A DNA stretch of 64,000 nucleotides, taken from NCBI GenBank assembly GCA_002719955.1, contig PBFW01000005.1, positions 79,545-143,544 of the forward strand. The letters are read 5' to 3'. The first letter of the stretch is position 1; every line of letters starts with the position of its first letter. Under the pieces are notes generated by a model, which was not told where the DNA came from, made no database searches, and saw only the letters and a program-made list of their open reading frames with translations. This document shows, one piece after another, positions 8,461 to 17,096 of the stretch. The translations under genes and the position numbers were made by a program. The stretch is from Deltaproteobacteria bacterium (lineage in GTDB: Bacteria; Myxococcota_A; UBA9160; UBA4427).

Positions 8461-9164
8461 CTTGGCCTCTGGAATGATCGGGAGCGCTGAACCGGCGTTT
8501 CACCCGAGAAGGGTCTCGCCTTGGGAGGGTCTGGTTCGGTCGCCTCTGAAGTGGCCACGACGAGCTGTCGGGTCAAGGCGCAGAGCATGCGCCGATGTCG
8601 CTGAACGAAATGCGGGGCCAGCGTATCGAGCCCGAGGGTGCCTTCGACCGCGCTGTGGGTAGCGACCCAGACGAGCGACGTGCTGGAGAGGATCAGCGAA
8701 AACTCGGAGGCATCGATGGTCTTGGGGGCGGATGGATCGGCGTGGTCGTCGATCGCCGCCTGAATCGACGCGAGCAGCGCGCGCAAGTGGGTGTCGGATT
8801 CCGCGTCCGTGACCGGTTCGGCGTCGATCATCTGTCGTAGAAGCAGGCGGGCCGCGCTGGGACGATCGATGACGAAATCGACCCAGACGTCCGCGATCGC
8901 CTCGAGACGCTCGGTCGGTGCCTCCTCCGTAGCGAGGACCCGGCGCGTGATGTCCCGGACGACACTGGTGATGGAGGCGCTGTAGAGCGAGGCCTTGTCG
9001 GGGAAGTGATAGAGGACCGATGGCCGCCGGATGCCCGCGCGGCGGGCGATCTCGTCGATCCGCCCGCCCGCGAAGCCCGCTTCGCCAAAGACGTCGATCG
9101 CAATCCGGACGAGTTCGGCGCGTCTTCGTTCACCCGGGCGTGCGGAGGGAAGATCGGGGGGCAT
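8457..9164 (-). CDS. TetR-family transcriptional regulator
   Basis: 235 residues. The N-terminal helix-turn-helix is typical: IAIDVFGEAGFAGGRIDEIARRAGIRRPSVLYHFPDKASLY at residues ~22-62 (described here, not a database hit), followed by an all-helical ligand domain with hydrophobic pocket helices. It is translationally coupled to the downstream secreted protein gene. The 430-base upstream region carries tandem and inverted repeats close to the start codon that could be its operator, so autoregulation is likely. The ligand is unknown. Confidence 0.9.
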   Translation of the reverse strand: MPPDLPSARPGERRRAELVRIAIDVFGEAGFAGGRIDEIARRAGIRRPSVLYHFPDKASLYSASITSVVRDITRRVLATEEAPTERLEAIADVWVDFVIDRPSAARLLLRQMIDAEPVTDAESDTHLRALLASIQAAIDDHADPSAPKTIDASEFSLILSSTSLVWVATHSAVEGTLGLDTLAPHFVQRHRRMLCALTRQLVVATSEATEPDPPKARPFSGETPVQRSRSFQRPR

Positions 9165-9593
9165 CCTTTCACCCTACCTACCAGTCAGTCAGTATTCAAG
9201 TCAATTCTTGAGATCCCGCTTCGCGAGGGCCTCCAAGCCGGTCGCGGCCGCGCCTTTCGGGGGCCCCATGACCGACCCCTATCGAAGGAGATTCGCGTCG
9301 TCTGGTCCGCGAGTCGAATATTTGCGGGCCCGACCAGCGTGCGATCTGTACGGAGCGCCCATCGGCTCAGCTCACCCCGAGCGCCCTCGGGCTCACAGGC
9401 GCGGCCTGCGAGTGCGTCGTAGCTCTCGCGGGTGGAGCGTTTACGCGGAATGGATCCGGCGGCTGCATGTCCCCCCCCAACCCGCAAAACCCTCTAGTTG
9501 TCATAATATATCTTATCGGCGGTACTGCAGGTCTCCGATTCGACCCCCTCACCGACTCATGACTGGCTCGGAATTCCACCAGATCCGCCGGCG
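9165..9593. other. Intergenic region, no gene recognised
   Basis: About 430 bases between the TetR start and the end of the TPR gene. Open frames here have no recognisable product. The part next to the TetR start holds repeats (separate entry). An AT-rich patch (tcataatatatcttatc, about 9499-9515) stands out against the surrounding GC-rich DNA. I checked for a tRNA T-arm near 9530-9560 and found none that folds. Confidence 0.6.
9174..9211 (-). promoter_or_regulatory. Candidate TetR operator: tandem tetramers plus inverted repeat
   Basis: Immediately upstream of the TetR start lie the tandem tetramers ccta-ccta and agtc-agtc-agta, then a perfect inverted repeat TCAAG (9196-9200) / CTTGA (9207-9211) with a six-base spacer. 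Position and symmetry fit an autoregulatory operator. No protein-DNA evidence exists in sequence alone. Confidence 0.4.
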
Positions 9594-10331
9594 CTATTGC
9601 GCCAGCCGCAGCTCGCCGATCAGAGCCGCGACATGGGGTGCAATCACCGCGTCCGGATGCTCGGTTTCGAGCTTCTGGAACGCTGCCAGCGCGCGCTCGG
9701 CTTCTCCCGCCTCGACCCAGCAACGTGCCGCATCGGCCAAAGCGGCCGCGCGAAGCGGATAGGACTCGAGCGACGCCGCGGCTTCGTAGGCTTGCGCCGC
9801 CGATTGGGGATCACCGCGTTCCTCCGCAAGCTGGGCCAGGCGAATCGAACCCAGCGCAGCGATCGAACTGCCCGCTGCGTCATCCCGCGCGTGCCCGAAG
9901 CTCTCAGCGGCCGCTTCGAGACGCCCGAGGTCCGTCTGCAGATGGCCCGCCTCGAGCCAAGCCAGCGCGCCCGCGCTCGTGCCCGCATGTCGCCGGGCGA
10001 CCTCCGCGAAGCGTTCGACGTATTCGATCCGGGTCCGCTCGGCGAGCTCGGGGTTGGCCGGCTCCGGGATCGGTCCGCCGATCGGGTCAGCGCCCATCGC
10101 CTGACGATATTGACCGGTCGCGAGGGCGAGATCGTCCGCGGCCGCGTCGCGGCTGTTCACGTCCGCCTGCACGTAGAGTCCTACGCCGGCAGCGATGACG
10201 AGGACGGCTGCGATCGTGCCGAGGATCAGAGCGGCGTTCTCTGACGCCCATTCCGCGATCCGATCGCCCGACTCCTCGAGGTCTCGGAGGGTTTCTGCTG
10301 TGGGATTCGGCTTCTTCTTCTTTCGGGCCAC
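9594..10331 (-). CDS. TPR membrane protein, YfgM-like
   Basis: About 245 residues from GTG 10331; GTG 10346 is an alternative. The product starts with a lysine cluster (ARKKKKPNP), then an amphipathic stretch and a single transmembrane helix (ALILGTIAAVLVIAAGVGLYV, residues ~34-54). A periplasmic alpha-solenoid of TPR-like helices rich in A-x-x-x-Y/A-x-x-A follows (VARRHAGTSAGALAWLEAG, AAQAYEAAASLESYPLRAAALADAARC). This is the architecture of YfgM, the ancillary SecYEG/chaperone subunit. In enterobacteria yfgM also lies next to der, which supports the call. The frame is open far upstream, but that part overlaps der antigenically and has no domain. Confidence 0.75.
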   Translation of the reverse strand: MARKKKKPNPTAETLRDLEESGDRIAEWASENAALILGTIAAVLVIAAGVGLYVQADVNSRDAAADDLALATGQYRQAMGADPIGGPIPEPANPELAERTRIEYVERFAEVARRHAGTSAGALAWLEAGHLQTDLGRLEAAAESFGHARDDAAGSSIAALGSIRLAQLAEERGDPQSAAQAYEAAASLESYPLRAAALADAARCWVEAGEAERALAAFQKLETEHPDAVIAPHVAALIGELRLAQ

Positions 10332-10503
10332 GCGTAGATCCTTCACTGAGCGGCCCGCTGCCGGGTCGCATTGTTTGGAATTGTTTTGCAGAGGCCCGCG
10401 ATCGAGCCGATCCTTCCCCGGTCGCCTGCGCGGGATCCCTGCCGGGCGCGCAGGATTGTATCGGAGCCCTAGCGGAGTTCGAGCCCCTGACGTCGGCGGG
10501 CGG

Positions 10504-11868
10504 CTATTCGTCGCGTTCGTCCCGCCTTCGGCCGCTGCGCTGGCGAAGCAGTACTCGGACCGGTGTTCCGGCAAATCCAAAGCTCTCGCGGAGCTGATTC
10601 TCCAGAAAGCGCACATAGGAGGTCTGGATCGCCTTGGGCTCCGAGCAGAAAACCACGATCGTCGGAGGTCGCACGGCCACCTGCGAGGCGTAGAAGAGCT
10701 TATTCGGTCGTCTCAGCGCCCCGCGACTCGCCATCGAGGGTGGATGCTTCTCCGCGACGTCTTGCAGCCAGCGGTTCAGATCCGAAGTCGAGATACGCTG
10801 CTCGCCCGCGGCGACGACCTTCTTCAGCTTCTTGAAGAGCGGATTGAGTCCAGCCCCGCTGAGCGCCGAAACGGGCAGGATGGGAACATCGGACATAAAA
10901 CGAAGGCCATGACCGATATCCGCCAGTACGTCGGGACGGTCATCGGTCTCGACCAGATCCCATTTATTGGCGAGCACGAGCGCCGAGCAGCCCTGCTCCC
11001 GCATGAGCGCGGCCACGCGTGCATCCTGATCGGCGATCCCTTCGGCGGCGTCGACGATGAGCAGCGCGATATCAGCGCGCTCGAGCGATCGAAGCGTCAT
11101 CAATGCCCCTCCGTGTTCGCCGGGCCCCCGGCGCTTGGCGATCTTGCGAAGGCCCGCTGTATCGACGAGCACGTAGTCTTCACCCTCGCGTCTGACCTGG
11201 ATGTCGACGGCATCCCGCGTCGTCCCCGGCGCGTCGGAGACGACCACACGATCTTCCCTGGCGAGCCGATTGGCGATCGAACTCTTGCCCACATTGGGTC
11301 GACCCACGATCGCGATTCGCGTGCCCACCGCCTCGGCTTCGGGATCCAACTCCGCCTCGGGCAGCTTTTCGAGAACCCGCTCGAGAGCATCGAAGGTCCC
11401 GCCGCCGTGCTCCGCGGAGACAGCGAAGGTCTCGTCGATCCCGAGCCGGTAGAAATCGTGGATGCGGTCTCGGTGGTGCATGGGCTGGTCGATCTTGTTG
11501 ACCAGCAGGCCGAGCGGTTTACCGGAGCGCCGGAGCGTCGTTGCGATCGCCTCGTCCTCGGGACTGAGGCCGAGCTTGCCGTCGACGATGAAGAGGATGG
11601 CGTCGGCATTTTCGACGGCGGATCTGGCCTGCGCCTGAACCGCGGCATCCAGCCCTTCCCCACGCACCGGATCCAGGCCCGCGGTGTCGACGATCCAGAT
11701 CATGCGACCCTCGATTTCGATCCGCTCGGCAATCCGGTCGCGAGTCAATCCGGGCTGATCGGCGACGAGCGCGCGCCGATAGCCCGCATAGCGGTTGAAG
11801 AGCGTCGACTTGCCCACATTGGGCCGACCGACGAGGGCCACCACGGGAAGTCGTTGGGAATCGGTCAT
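10504..11868 (-). CDS. der: Ribosome-assembly GTPase Der (EngA)
   Basis: Der is an essential tandem-GTPase needed for 50S ribosomal subunit maturation. Two complete G domains are visible in 454 residues. The first has GRPNVGKST near residue 13 with DTAGLDP and NKID. The second has GRPNVGKSS near residue 187 with DTAGLRK and NKWDL. A C-terminal KH-like domain ends in a basic tail (RQRSGRRRDERDE). Length and motif order match the family exactly. It lies in the mutL-miaA-der-TPR minus-strand run, 112 bases after miaA. Confidence 0.97.
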   Translation of the reverse strand: MTDSQRLPVVALVGRPNVGKSTLFNRYAGYRRALVADQPGLTRDRIAERIEIEGRMIWIVDTAGLDPVRGEGLDAAVQAQARSAVENADAILFIVDGKLGLSPEDEAIATTLRRSGKPLGLLVNKIDQPMHHRDRIHDFYRLGIDETFAVSAEHGGGTFDALERVLEKLPEAELDPEAEAVGTRIAIVGRPNVGKSSIANRLAREDRVVVSDAPGTTRDAVDIQVRREGEDYVLVDTAGLRKIAKRRGPGEHGGALMTLRSLERADIALLIVDAAEGIADQDARVAALMREQGCSALVLANKWDLVETDDRPDVLADIGHGLRFMSDVPILPVSALSGAGLNPLFKKLKKVVAAGEQRISTSDLNRWLQDVAEKHPPSMASRGALRRPNKLFYASQVAVRPPTIVVFCSEPKAIQTSYVRFLENQLRESFGFAGTPVRVLLRQRSGRRRDERDE

Positions 11869-11980
11869 GGGGGCGCAGATTAGCCTTTCGCTCGTTCGCA
11901 GGATGCCTCACAGCGTCGAGCGTGGGGGGGTGTTCGCTTCAGATCCGGGCGGCCACCGGGGCCTGTGAGGAGCCTGCCGA

Positions 11981-12949
11981 TTACTCGAGGAACGCCGCGA
12001 CGCGTTCGAAGACGGAGTCGGCTTTGTCGGGGTCGTGCCAATGCACATCGGGGATCGCGCGAATCCAGGTGGTCTGACGTCGGGCGAAACGTCGCGTGTC
12101 GATCTTCATCGCCTCGAGGGCGTTCGCGAGCGTGTCGGAGCCGTCCACGACCGGCTGGATATGGCGGTAGCCGATGGCCTTCATCGGTCTGAGATGGGCA
12201 CCGTAGCCCCGCTCTCGAAGGCCACGAACCTCACGCAGGAGTCCCGCTTCGATCATCGCTTCGGCTCGGCTGTCGATCCGTTCGACGAGGATCTTGCGAC
12301 CCGGATCGATGCACAAATGCAGGACGCGAAAGGGACGGTCGCGAAAGCCATGGGCCTCACGCACGCTCGAGGCCGTCTTGCCCGATTGCTCGAAAATCTC
12401 GAGCGCCCGAACGGTTCGGCGAATATCGTTCGGATGGATCCGATCGGCGGCGTTGGCATCGAGTTTCTCGAGTCGGCGGTGAAGCCGCGCCGGATCACCC
12501 TGCTCGGCCGCACGACGCTGCTCATTCTCGAGTCGTTCGCGGAGCACGCGATCGACGCTCCCCGTTTCGATCAACCCGTCCAGGAAAGCGCGGATGTATA
12601 GCCCGGTTCCTCCGGTGAGCAGCACGAGTCCTCCGCGTTCGTGAATCGCCGCGCCGGCCTCACGCGCTTCTTTTGCATAACGCCCGGCACTGTATTCCTC
12701 GTCGGGATCGACGACGTCGAAGAGGTGGTGTGGCACGCGCTGGCGCTCATCGGGGCTGGGCTTCGCTGTGCCGATATCCATGTACCGGAAGACCTGCATC
12801 GAATCGGCGTTCACGATCTCGCCGTCGAAGGCTTCGGCCAGGGCAATCGCAAGTTCGGTCTTGCCCGAGCCGGTCGGGCCCGTCACGACAACGACCGGTG
12901 GACGCGCGGACGCTTCGGGGTTCGTTTCGGCTGGAGTATCGCTGGACAT
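11981..12949 (-). CDS. miaA: tRNA dimethylallyltransferase
   Basis: MiaA adds a dimethylallyl group to N6 of A37 in tRNAs that read U-starting codons. About 322 residues. The P-loop GPTGSGKTELA lies near residue 22, DSMQVFRYMDIGTAKP follows as the substrate loop, then GGTGLYIRAFLDGL and the C-terminal RRFARRQTTWIR tRNA-binding segment. The frame is open to 13000, but ATG 12949 is preferred because homologues start shortly before the P-loop. It follows mutL as in many proteobacteria, where mutL-miaA is a conserved pair. Confidence 0.96.
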   Translation of the reverse strand: MSSDTPAETNPEASARPPVVVVTGPTGSGKTELAIALAEAFDGEIVNADSMQVFRYMDIGTAKPSPDERQRVPHHLFDVVDPDEEYSAGRYAKEAREAGAAIHERGGLVLLTGGTGLYIRAFLDGLIETGSVDRVLRERLENEQRRAAEQGDPARLHRRLEKLDANAADRIHPNDIRRTVRALEIFEQSGKTASSVREAHGFRDRPFRVLHLCIDPGRKILVERIDSRAEAMIEAGLLREVRGLRERGYGAHLRPMKAIGYRHIQPVVDGSDTLANALEAMKIDTRRFARRQTTWIRAIPDVHWHDPDKADSVFERVAAFLE

Positions 12950-13094
12950 GGGTGGGGGAAATCTCGAGCGATCGGGCTGTGCAGGCCACGCTCGCGTCAT
13001 CGGGGGCGGCGAAGACTAGCAGGTCGCGGAGAAACGCACTCGCAGCCAGTCGTGGGAGCGACGGCGCCCGATGCGCGTATTGGGCAGATAGGTC

Positions 13095-14960
13095 TCAGCG
13101 CCGTCGGAAGCGCAGCTCCAGATCCTCGTGGGAGAGCAGAATCGCGACGGGGCGGCCGTGCGGACAGGTGGGGGCCCAGGGAATCGTGTCGAGCCCCGCG
13201 AGAATGGCGCGCTGTTCCGCCGCCGGCAGCCGGTCCCCGAATCGACGGGCGGAATGGCAGGCCATCGTCGCAAAGAGGCGATCGAGGCTCGGAAGCCAGC
13301 GGGTCGCGCTCGGTTCCGAATCATCGCCGCGCTCGACCTCCGCCAGCGCTCCGGCGAGTTCGACGACCAGCTCCCCGACATCCTGTCCCGCGACCTCGGC
13401 GGGAATCGCGCGAACCAGAACGGCCCCTTCGCCGAAGGCCTCGAGCTCGAAACCCAGGCGTTCGACCAGGTCGGGGGCTTCTTCGAGCGCTGCGATCGCT
13501 CCGGCCGACAGCTCCACGGTCACCGGTGTGAGCAGTCCCTGACGGGCCACACCCGACTCGAACCAGCTCTTGCGCAATCCTTCGTAGAGGATTCGCTCGT
13601 GGGCAGCGTGTTGGTCGACGACCATCAGGCCATCGTCGCTCTCCGCCAGGAGGTAACTCGCTCGCAATTGTCCAAGGATCTGGAGCGAGCCGAAAGACGC
13701 CACCGGGGGAGTCGGTGTGCCCTCCCCCACCGAGAATTCGGAGGCGAAGGGATCTCGGAGCGTGGGTGAGATCGGAATTCCGGTGTGTTCGGTTTCGGCG
13801 ACATGCGACGCGCGATCGCCGGCGCGGGCGAAGATCCAGTCGTCGGTTCCGACCGACGCAGCTCGTGTCGCCTGCATCCGCGGGGTTCCGGCGTGGGGCT
13901 GCCCCGCCGAGGCCCCCGCGCTCTCGCCGGGCGCACGGATTCCGCCCAGCCAGCTGCGTGACGACATCGCGTCGCGGATCGCGTGGCGGATCGTCCGGTG
14001 GATCGATTGCGGGTCCGTGAAACGCACTTCCCATTTGGCGGGATGGACATTCACGTCGAGGGTGTCGGGGTCGACCTCTGCGAAGAGCACTCCGATCGGG
14101 AAGCGCCCGCGCGGCAAGAGGTCTCGATAGGACTCGATCAGCGCGTGGCGCAGGAGCCGATCGCGCACTGGGCGGCCGTTCACGAAGAGGTAGAGCCCCT
14201 GCCCGTTCGGGCGCGTCCGCTCGGGGGTCGAAACGAATGCGTGGACCCGGCAACCCGGCTCGCGGTGGTCGACTTCGATCAAGGCCGCAGCATCATCGTC
14301 GCTGAGGATCATGGCGATGCGATCGCGGGGATCGCTGCAGGCGGGCCAGATCGTGGCCTTTCGATCATCGCGCTGGGTTTCGATGTGTATGTCGGGGCGG
14401 ACCAGCGCGAGACGCGCAAGCCAGTCCGCCGCGTGGCCCCATTCGGTTCCCGGTCGCTTCAGGAATTTTCGTCGTGCCGGGACGGAGGCGAAGAGATCCG
14501 CGACTTCGATCCGGGTGCCCTCGGGCCCGCCCGCCTCGCGCTCGCTCTGGATTTCGCCTGCTTCGCTGGTGATTTCGTAGCCGTATTCCGCGCCGCGAAC
14601 CCGGCTGAAGATTCGGAAGCGAGAGACGGAAGCGATCGCCGGGAGCGCCTCGCCGCGAAAACCGAAGCTGACGATCCGCGTGAGGTCCGCCGCCGAGGAG
14701 AGCTTGCTGGTGGCATGGCGTTGCAGGGCCATCGGCAACTCGGCCGGCGACATGCCGAGCCCATCATCGCTCACCGCGATCAGCGCGGCTCCACCGTCCC
14801 GAACCTCCACCCGGATCCGGCGCGCCTCCGCGTCGAGGCTATTCTCGACGAGTTCTTTGACGACGGAGGCCGGCCGTTCAACGACCTCACCCGCCGCAAT
14901 CTGGTCTACGAGCGCGTCGGAAAGCAGCCGGATCTGGCCTTTCTCGACCTGCGAACTCAT
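13095..14960 (-). CDS. mutL: DNA mismatch repair protein MutL (endonuclease type)
   Basis: MutL couples MutS mismatch recognition to strand removal. About 621 residues from ATG 14960; the 28 in-frame residues upstream are low-complexity and lack homology-type features. N-terminal GHKL ATPase motifs are clear: LVENSLDAEA, VSDDGLGM, GFRGEALPAI. The C-terminal domain contains DQHAAHERILYE, an exact DQHA(x)2E(x)4E metal-binding motif, plus ACHSARRFG and CPHGRP. These are hallmarks of MutL with intrinsic nicking activity, as in organisms lacking MutH. A long Pro/Ala/Ser linker separates the halves. It starts the minus-strand block and is divergent from the sigma-54-activator-like gene. Confidence 0.97.
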   Translation of the reverse strand: MSSQVEKGQIRLLSDALVDQIAAGEVVERPASVVKELVENSLDAEARRIRVEVRDGGAALIAVSDDGLGMSPAELPMALQRHATSKLSSAADLTRIVSFGFRGEALPAIASVSRFRIFSRVRGAEYGYEITSEAGEIQSEREAGGPEGTRIEVADLFASVPARRKFLKRPGTEWGHAADWLARLALVRPDIHIETQRDDRKATIWPACSDPRDRIAMILSDDDAAALIEVDHREPGCRVHAFVSTPERTRPNGQGLYLFVNGRPVRDRLLRHALIESYRDLLPRGRFPIGVLFAEVDPDTLDVNVHPAKWEVRFTDPQSIHRTIRHAIRDAMSSRSWLGGIRAPGESAGASAGQPHAGTPRMQATRAASVGTDDWIFARAGDRASHVAETEHTGIPISPTLRDPFASEFSVGEGTPTPPVASFGSLQILGQLRASYLLAESDDGLMVVDQHAAHERILYEGLRKSWFESGVARQGLLTPVTVELSAGAIAALEEAPDLVERLGFELEAFGEGAVLVRAIPAEVAGQDVGELVVELAGALAEVERGDDSEPSATRWLPSLDRLFATMACHSARRFGDRLPAAEQRAILAGLDTIPWAPTCPHGRPVAILLSHEDLELRFRRR

Positions 14961-15036
14961 GCTACACCCCGGGGGCAAAGGGGAATCCGCATCATTATCT
15001 CCTGACGATAAATTTTCGAGAGTGTGCCAACGGCGG

Positions 15037-15090
15037 CTTACCATTCGACTGATTATTCGTCAACTTAGGTACAAAAGGGGAAATGGTAAG
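15037..15090. promoter_or_regulatory. Perfect 9-bp inverted repeat in the mutL / activator-like intergenic region
   Basis: CTTACCATT (15037-15045) and AATGGTAAG (15082-15090) are perfect inverted copies, 45 bases apart centre to centre. They sit between the divergent mutL start (14960) and the gene starting at 15163. The arrangement suggests paired protein-binding half sites or an operator controlling both genes. A TTGACA (15100-15105) and a TATAAT (15144-15149) also lie here but are 38 bases apart, so they cannot form one sigma-70 promoter. Confidence 0.45.
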
Positions 15091-15162
15091 CAATAGTCAT
15101 TGACAAATGTTCGGAATCCCAATACTTCTGGACGGTCACGATCTATAATGGGGGCTTCGTGA

Positions 15163-16122
15163 ATGTCCGAACACCAGCCATCTCTCGGTGCGTCCCGCAT
15201 CGACTCGACCGCACCTGACCGCTCCGAAGCCTTTCAGGCGGACGGACCGGGCAGCGCAACCCGCGCGACCGGCCGCAGGCGCAGCGATCGTATCGTCTCT
15301 GCGAGTGCGCTAATGCAGGAAGTCGTAGATCAGGCGAGCGGAATCGCCCGATCCGACGAAATGGTCATCGTCGCCGGGCCGAGTGGGTCCGGTCGCAAGC
15401 ACGTCGCGCGCGCGATCCATCAGTGGAGTCCGCGCGCCGGGGGGCCTCTGGTGGAGATCCAGTTCGGCGGGCTGAGTGAACCGGCGCAGGCCCGGGAACT
15501 CTTCGGGGACGGCGTCGTCGCCGGCGCGCTCTCCCGCGCCCAGGGCAGCACCTTACTCCTCGAAAACGCTGATCAGATCAGCCCCAATACGCTCACGCAT
15601 CTGGCCGACGCACTCCGATCCGCGAAGCGGGCGCGGTTGCTCGCTACCGTGGCGGTCGGCGCCGAGGGGGCCCTCGCTTCGCTGGGCGGAGAACGGATCC
15701 AGATTGCCCCCCTGGCCGCGCGGGGCGAGGATATTCTTCCGCTCGCCGCTCATTTCCTGGCGGAGTTTGCCGCTGAGAAATCGATCGAGCCCATCGGTTT
15801 CAGCGCGGACGCGCGCCGTTGGCTCGTTCAGGAGACGTGGTCCGGGAATGTGCGCGAGCTACGAGAGCGGATCCGCCAGGCGATTCGGCTCGCGGATCAG
15901 GGTGCGATCTCGGCTGAGGCGCTGATGCTCTCGACCGAGGGCGATGAGGTGCCCTCCTTCAAGGACGCGAAGCGTGCTTTCGAGACCCGCTACGTCGAGG
16001 GATTGCTGCGGCGCTGCTCTGGGAATATCAGCCGCGCGGCGCGAATGGCGAAGAAGGACCGCAAGGACTTCTACGACGTGATTCGACGAACCGGTGTCGA
16101 CCCCGGACAGTTCCGCGGTTAG
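15163..16122 (+). CDS. Degenerate sigma-54 activator-like AAA protein with Fis-type HTH
   Basis: 319 residues with the fold order of the sigma-54 enhancer-binding AAA domain and a C-terminal Fis-like helix-turn-helix. Recognisable blocks are ARELFG (~110-115), WSGNVRELRERI (~226-237) and RRCSGNISRAARMAKKDRK (~283-301). Key ATPase elements are altered. The Walker A stretch is GPSGSGRK, with Arg at the usual Lys position. The Walker B-like stretch is LLLENA where DE is expected. The segment between ELFG and the Walker B strand is about eight residues short and lacks GAFTGA. It therefore probably cannot remodel sigma-54 holoenzyme. It has no receiver domain. A DNA-binding regulator without ATPase-driven activation is the likeliest role. 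Confidence 0.8.
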   Translation: MSEHQPSLGASRIDSTAPDRSEAFQADGPGSATRATGRRRSDRIVSASALMQEVVDQASGIARSDEMVIVAGPSGSGRKHVARAIHQWSPRAGGPLVEIQFGGLSEPAQARELFGDGVVAGALSRAQGSTLLLENADQISPNTLTHLADALRSAKRARLLATVAVGAEGALASLGGERIQIAPLAARGEDILPLAAHFLAEFAAEKSIEPIGFSADARRWLVQETWSGNVRELRERIRQAIRLADQGAISAEALMLSTEGDEVPSFKDAKRAFETRYVEGLLRRCSGNISRAARMAKKDRKDFYDVIRRTGVDPGQFRG

Positions 16123-16148
16123 CCCCGCGGTTCGCCGGTCTGATCTCG

Positions 16149-16967
16149 ATGCGGGTCGCGATCGTTCAGGTCTGCTCGACGGATGACCTCTCGCTGAATC
16201 TCGCGCGTGCCGAAAAGGGCCTCGAGGAGGCAGCTGAGCGCGGTGCACGTTTTGTCGCGCTGCCTGAGAATTTTGCCTATATGCGTCGCGAGGGCGGTCG
16301 CTTCCCGTGTGCGCAGGGGCCAGATGGTGAGATCATTCGCGCGCTTTCCGAATGGTCACGGCGGCTCGGGGTTTGGCTTCTCGGCGGGACTTTTCCCGAG
16401 GCCATCCCCGGGGATGATCGGGTCTACAACACGAGCCTGATGTTCTCGCCAGACGGTTCCGCGATCGCTCGCTACCGCAAGATCCATCTCTTCGATGTCG
16501 AACTCGGCCCGGATGCATCCGACAGCTATCGCGAGTCGACTCATTTTGCGCCGGGAGAGGACCTCGCGTTAGCCGCGACGCGTTTCGGCGATATCGGCCT
16601 GAGCATCTGTTACGACCTTCGTTTTCCCGAACTCTATCGAGCGCTGACCCTGCGGGGGGCCCGTTGGCTGGTCGTTCCCAGCGCATTCACCCGCGAGACG
16701 GGAAAGGACCATTGGGAGGTGCTGCTGCGCGCACGCGCCATCGAGAATCAGGCCTACGTCCTGGCACCAGCACAATGCGGCCATCACAGCCCGGATCGAG
16801 CGAGCTATGGCCGCTCCATGATCATCGATCCCTGGGGTCTCGTGATCGCCCAGGCCGGCGATTCACCGACGGTTCTCGTCGCTGATTGCCCGATCGAGGA
16901 GATCGACCGGGTCCGAAAGGCCATTCCCGCCCTCACCCACCGCCGCCTGCCTGCACTCGGGGATTGA
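16149..16967 (+). CDS. Nitrilase-superfamily amidohydrolase (Nit1/Nit2 type)
   Basis: 272 residues with the catalytic triad of carbon-nitrogen hydrolases: Glu40 in LPENF, Lys111 in YRKIHLFDV and Cys154 in SICYDLRFPELYR. The KIHLFDVEL and CYDLRFPE segments match the Nit subgroup, which hydrolyses deaminated glutathione in a repair reaction. That substrate is inferred from family resemblance. It lies 26 bases after the activator-like gene on the same strand and could be co-transcribed. The active site is intact. Confidence 0.88.
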   Translation: MRVAIVQVCSTDDLSLNLARAEKGLEEAAERGARFVALPENFAYMRREGGRFPCAQGPDGEIIRALSEWSRRLGVWLLGGTFPEAIPGDDRVYNTSLMFSPDGSAIARYRKIHLFDVELGPDASDSYRESTHFAPGEDLALAATRFGDIGLSICYDLRFPELYRALTLRGARWLVVPSAFTRETGKDHWEVLLRARAIENQAYVLAPAQCGHHSPDRASYGRSMIIDPWGLVIAQAGDSPTVLVADCPIEEIDRVRKAIPALTHRRLPALGD

Positions 16968-17096
16968 CTCCGATTCGGCTCGCTCAGCGAACTCGAATGG
17001 GGCCATCGAGCCCTTCAAGGGGCCCCTTCCACGGGGCAATACCTGTTGGAGTGCCGCTGGTGAGGGATCGCCGCGCCGGCGTGGAGAGAATGCGAG

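Noticed and set aside
9521..9570. Sequence resembling a tRNA T-arm and 3' end
   Set aside because: The T-stem does not pair and no upstream acceptor or anticodon arm can be folded.
10195..11883. A 562-codon plus-strand open frame opposite der
   Set aside because: It is the antisense shadow of a well-conserved GTPase gene.
15100..15149. TTGACA and TATAAT as a sigma-70 promoter for the activator-like gene
   Set aside because: The two elements are 38 bases apart, far from the 16-19 required, so they cannot belong to one promoter.
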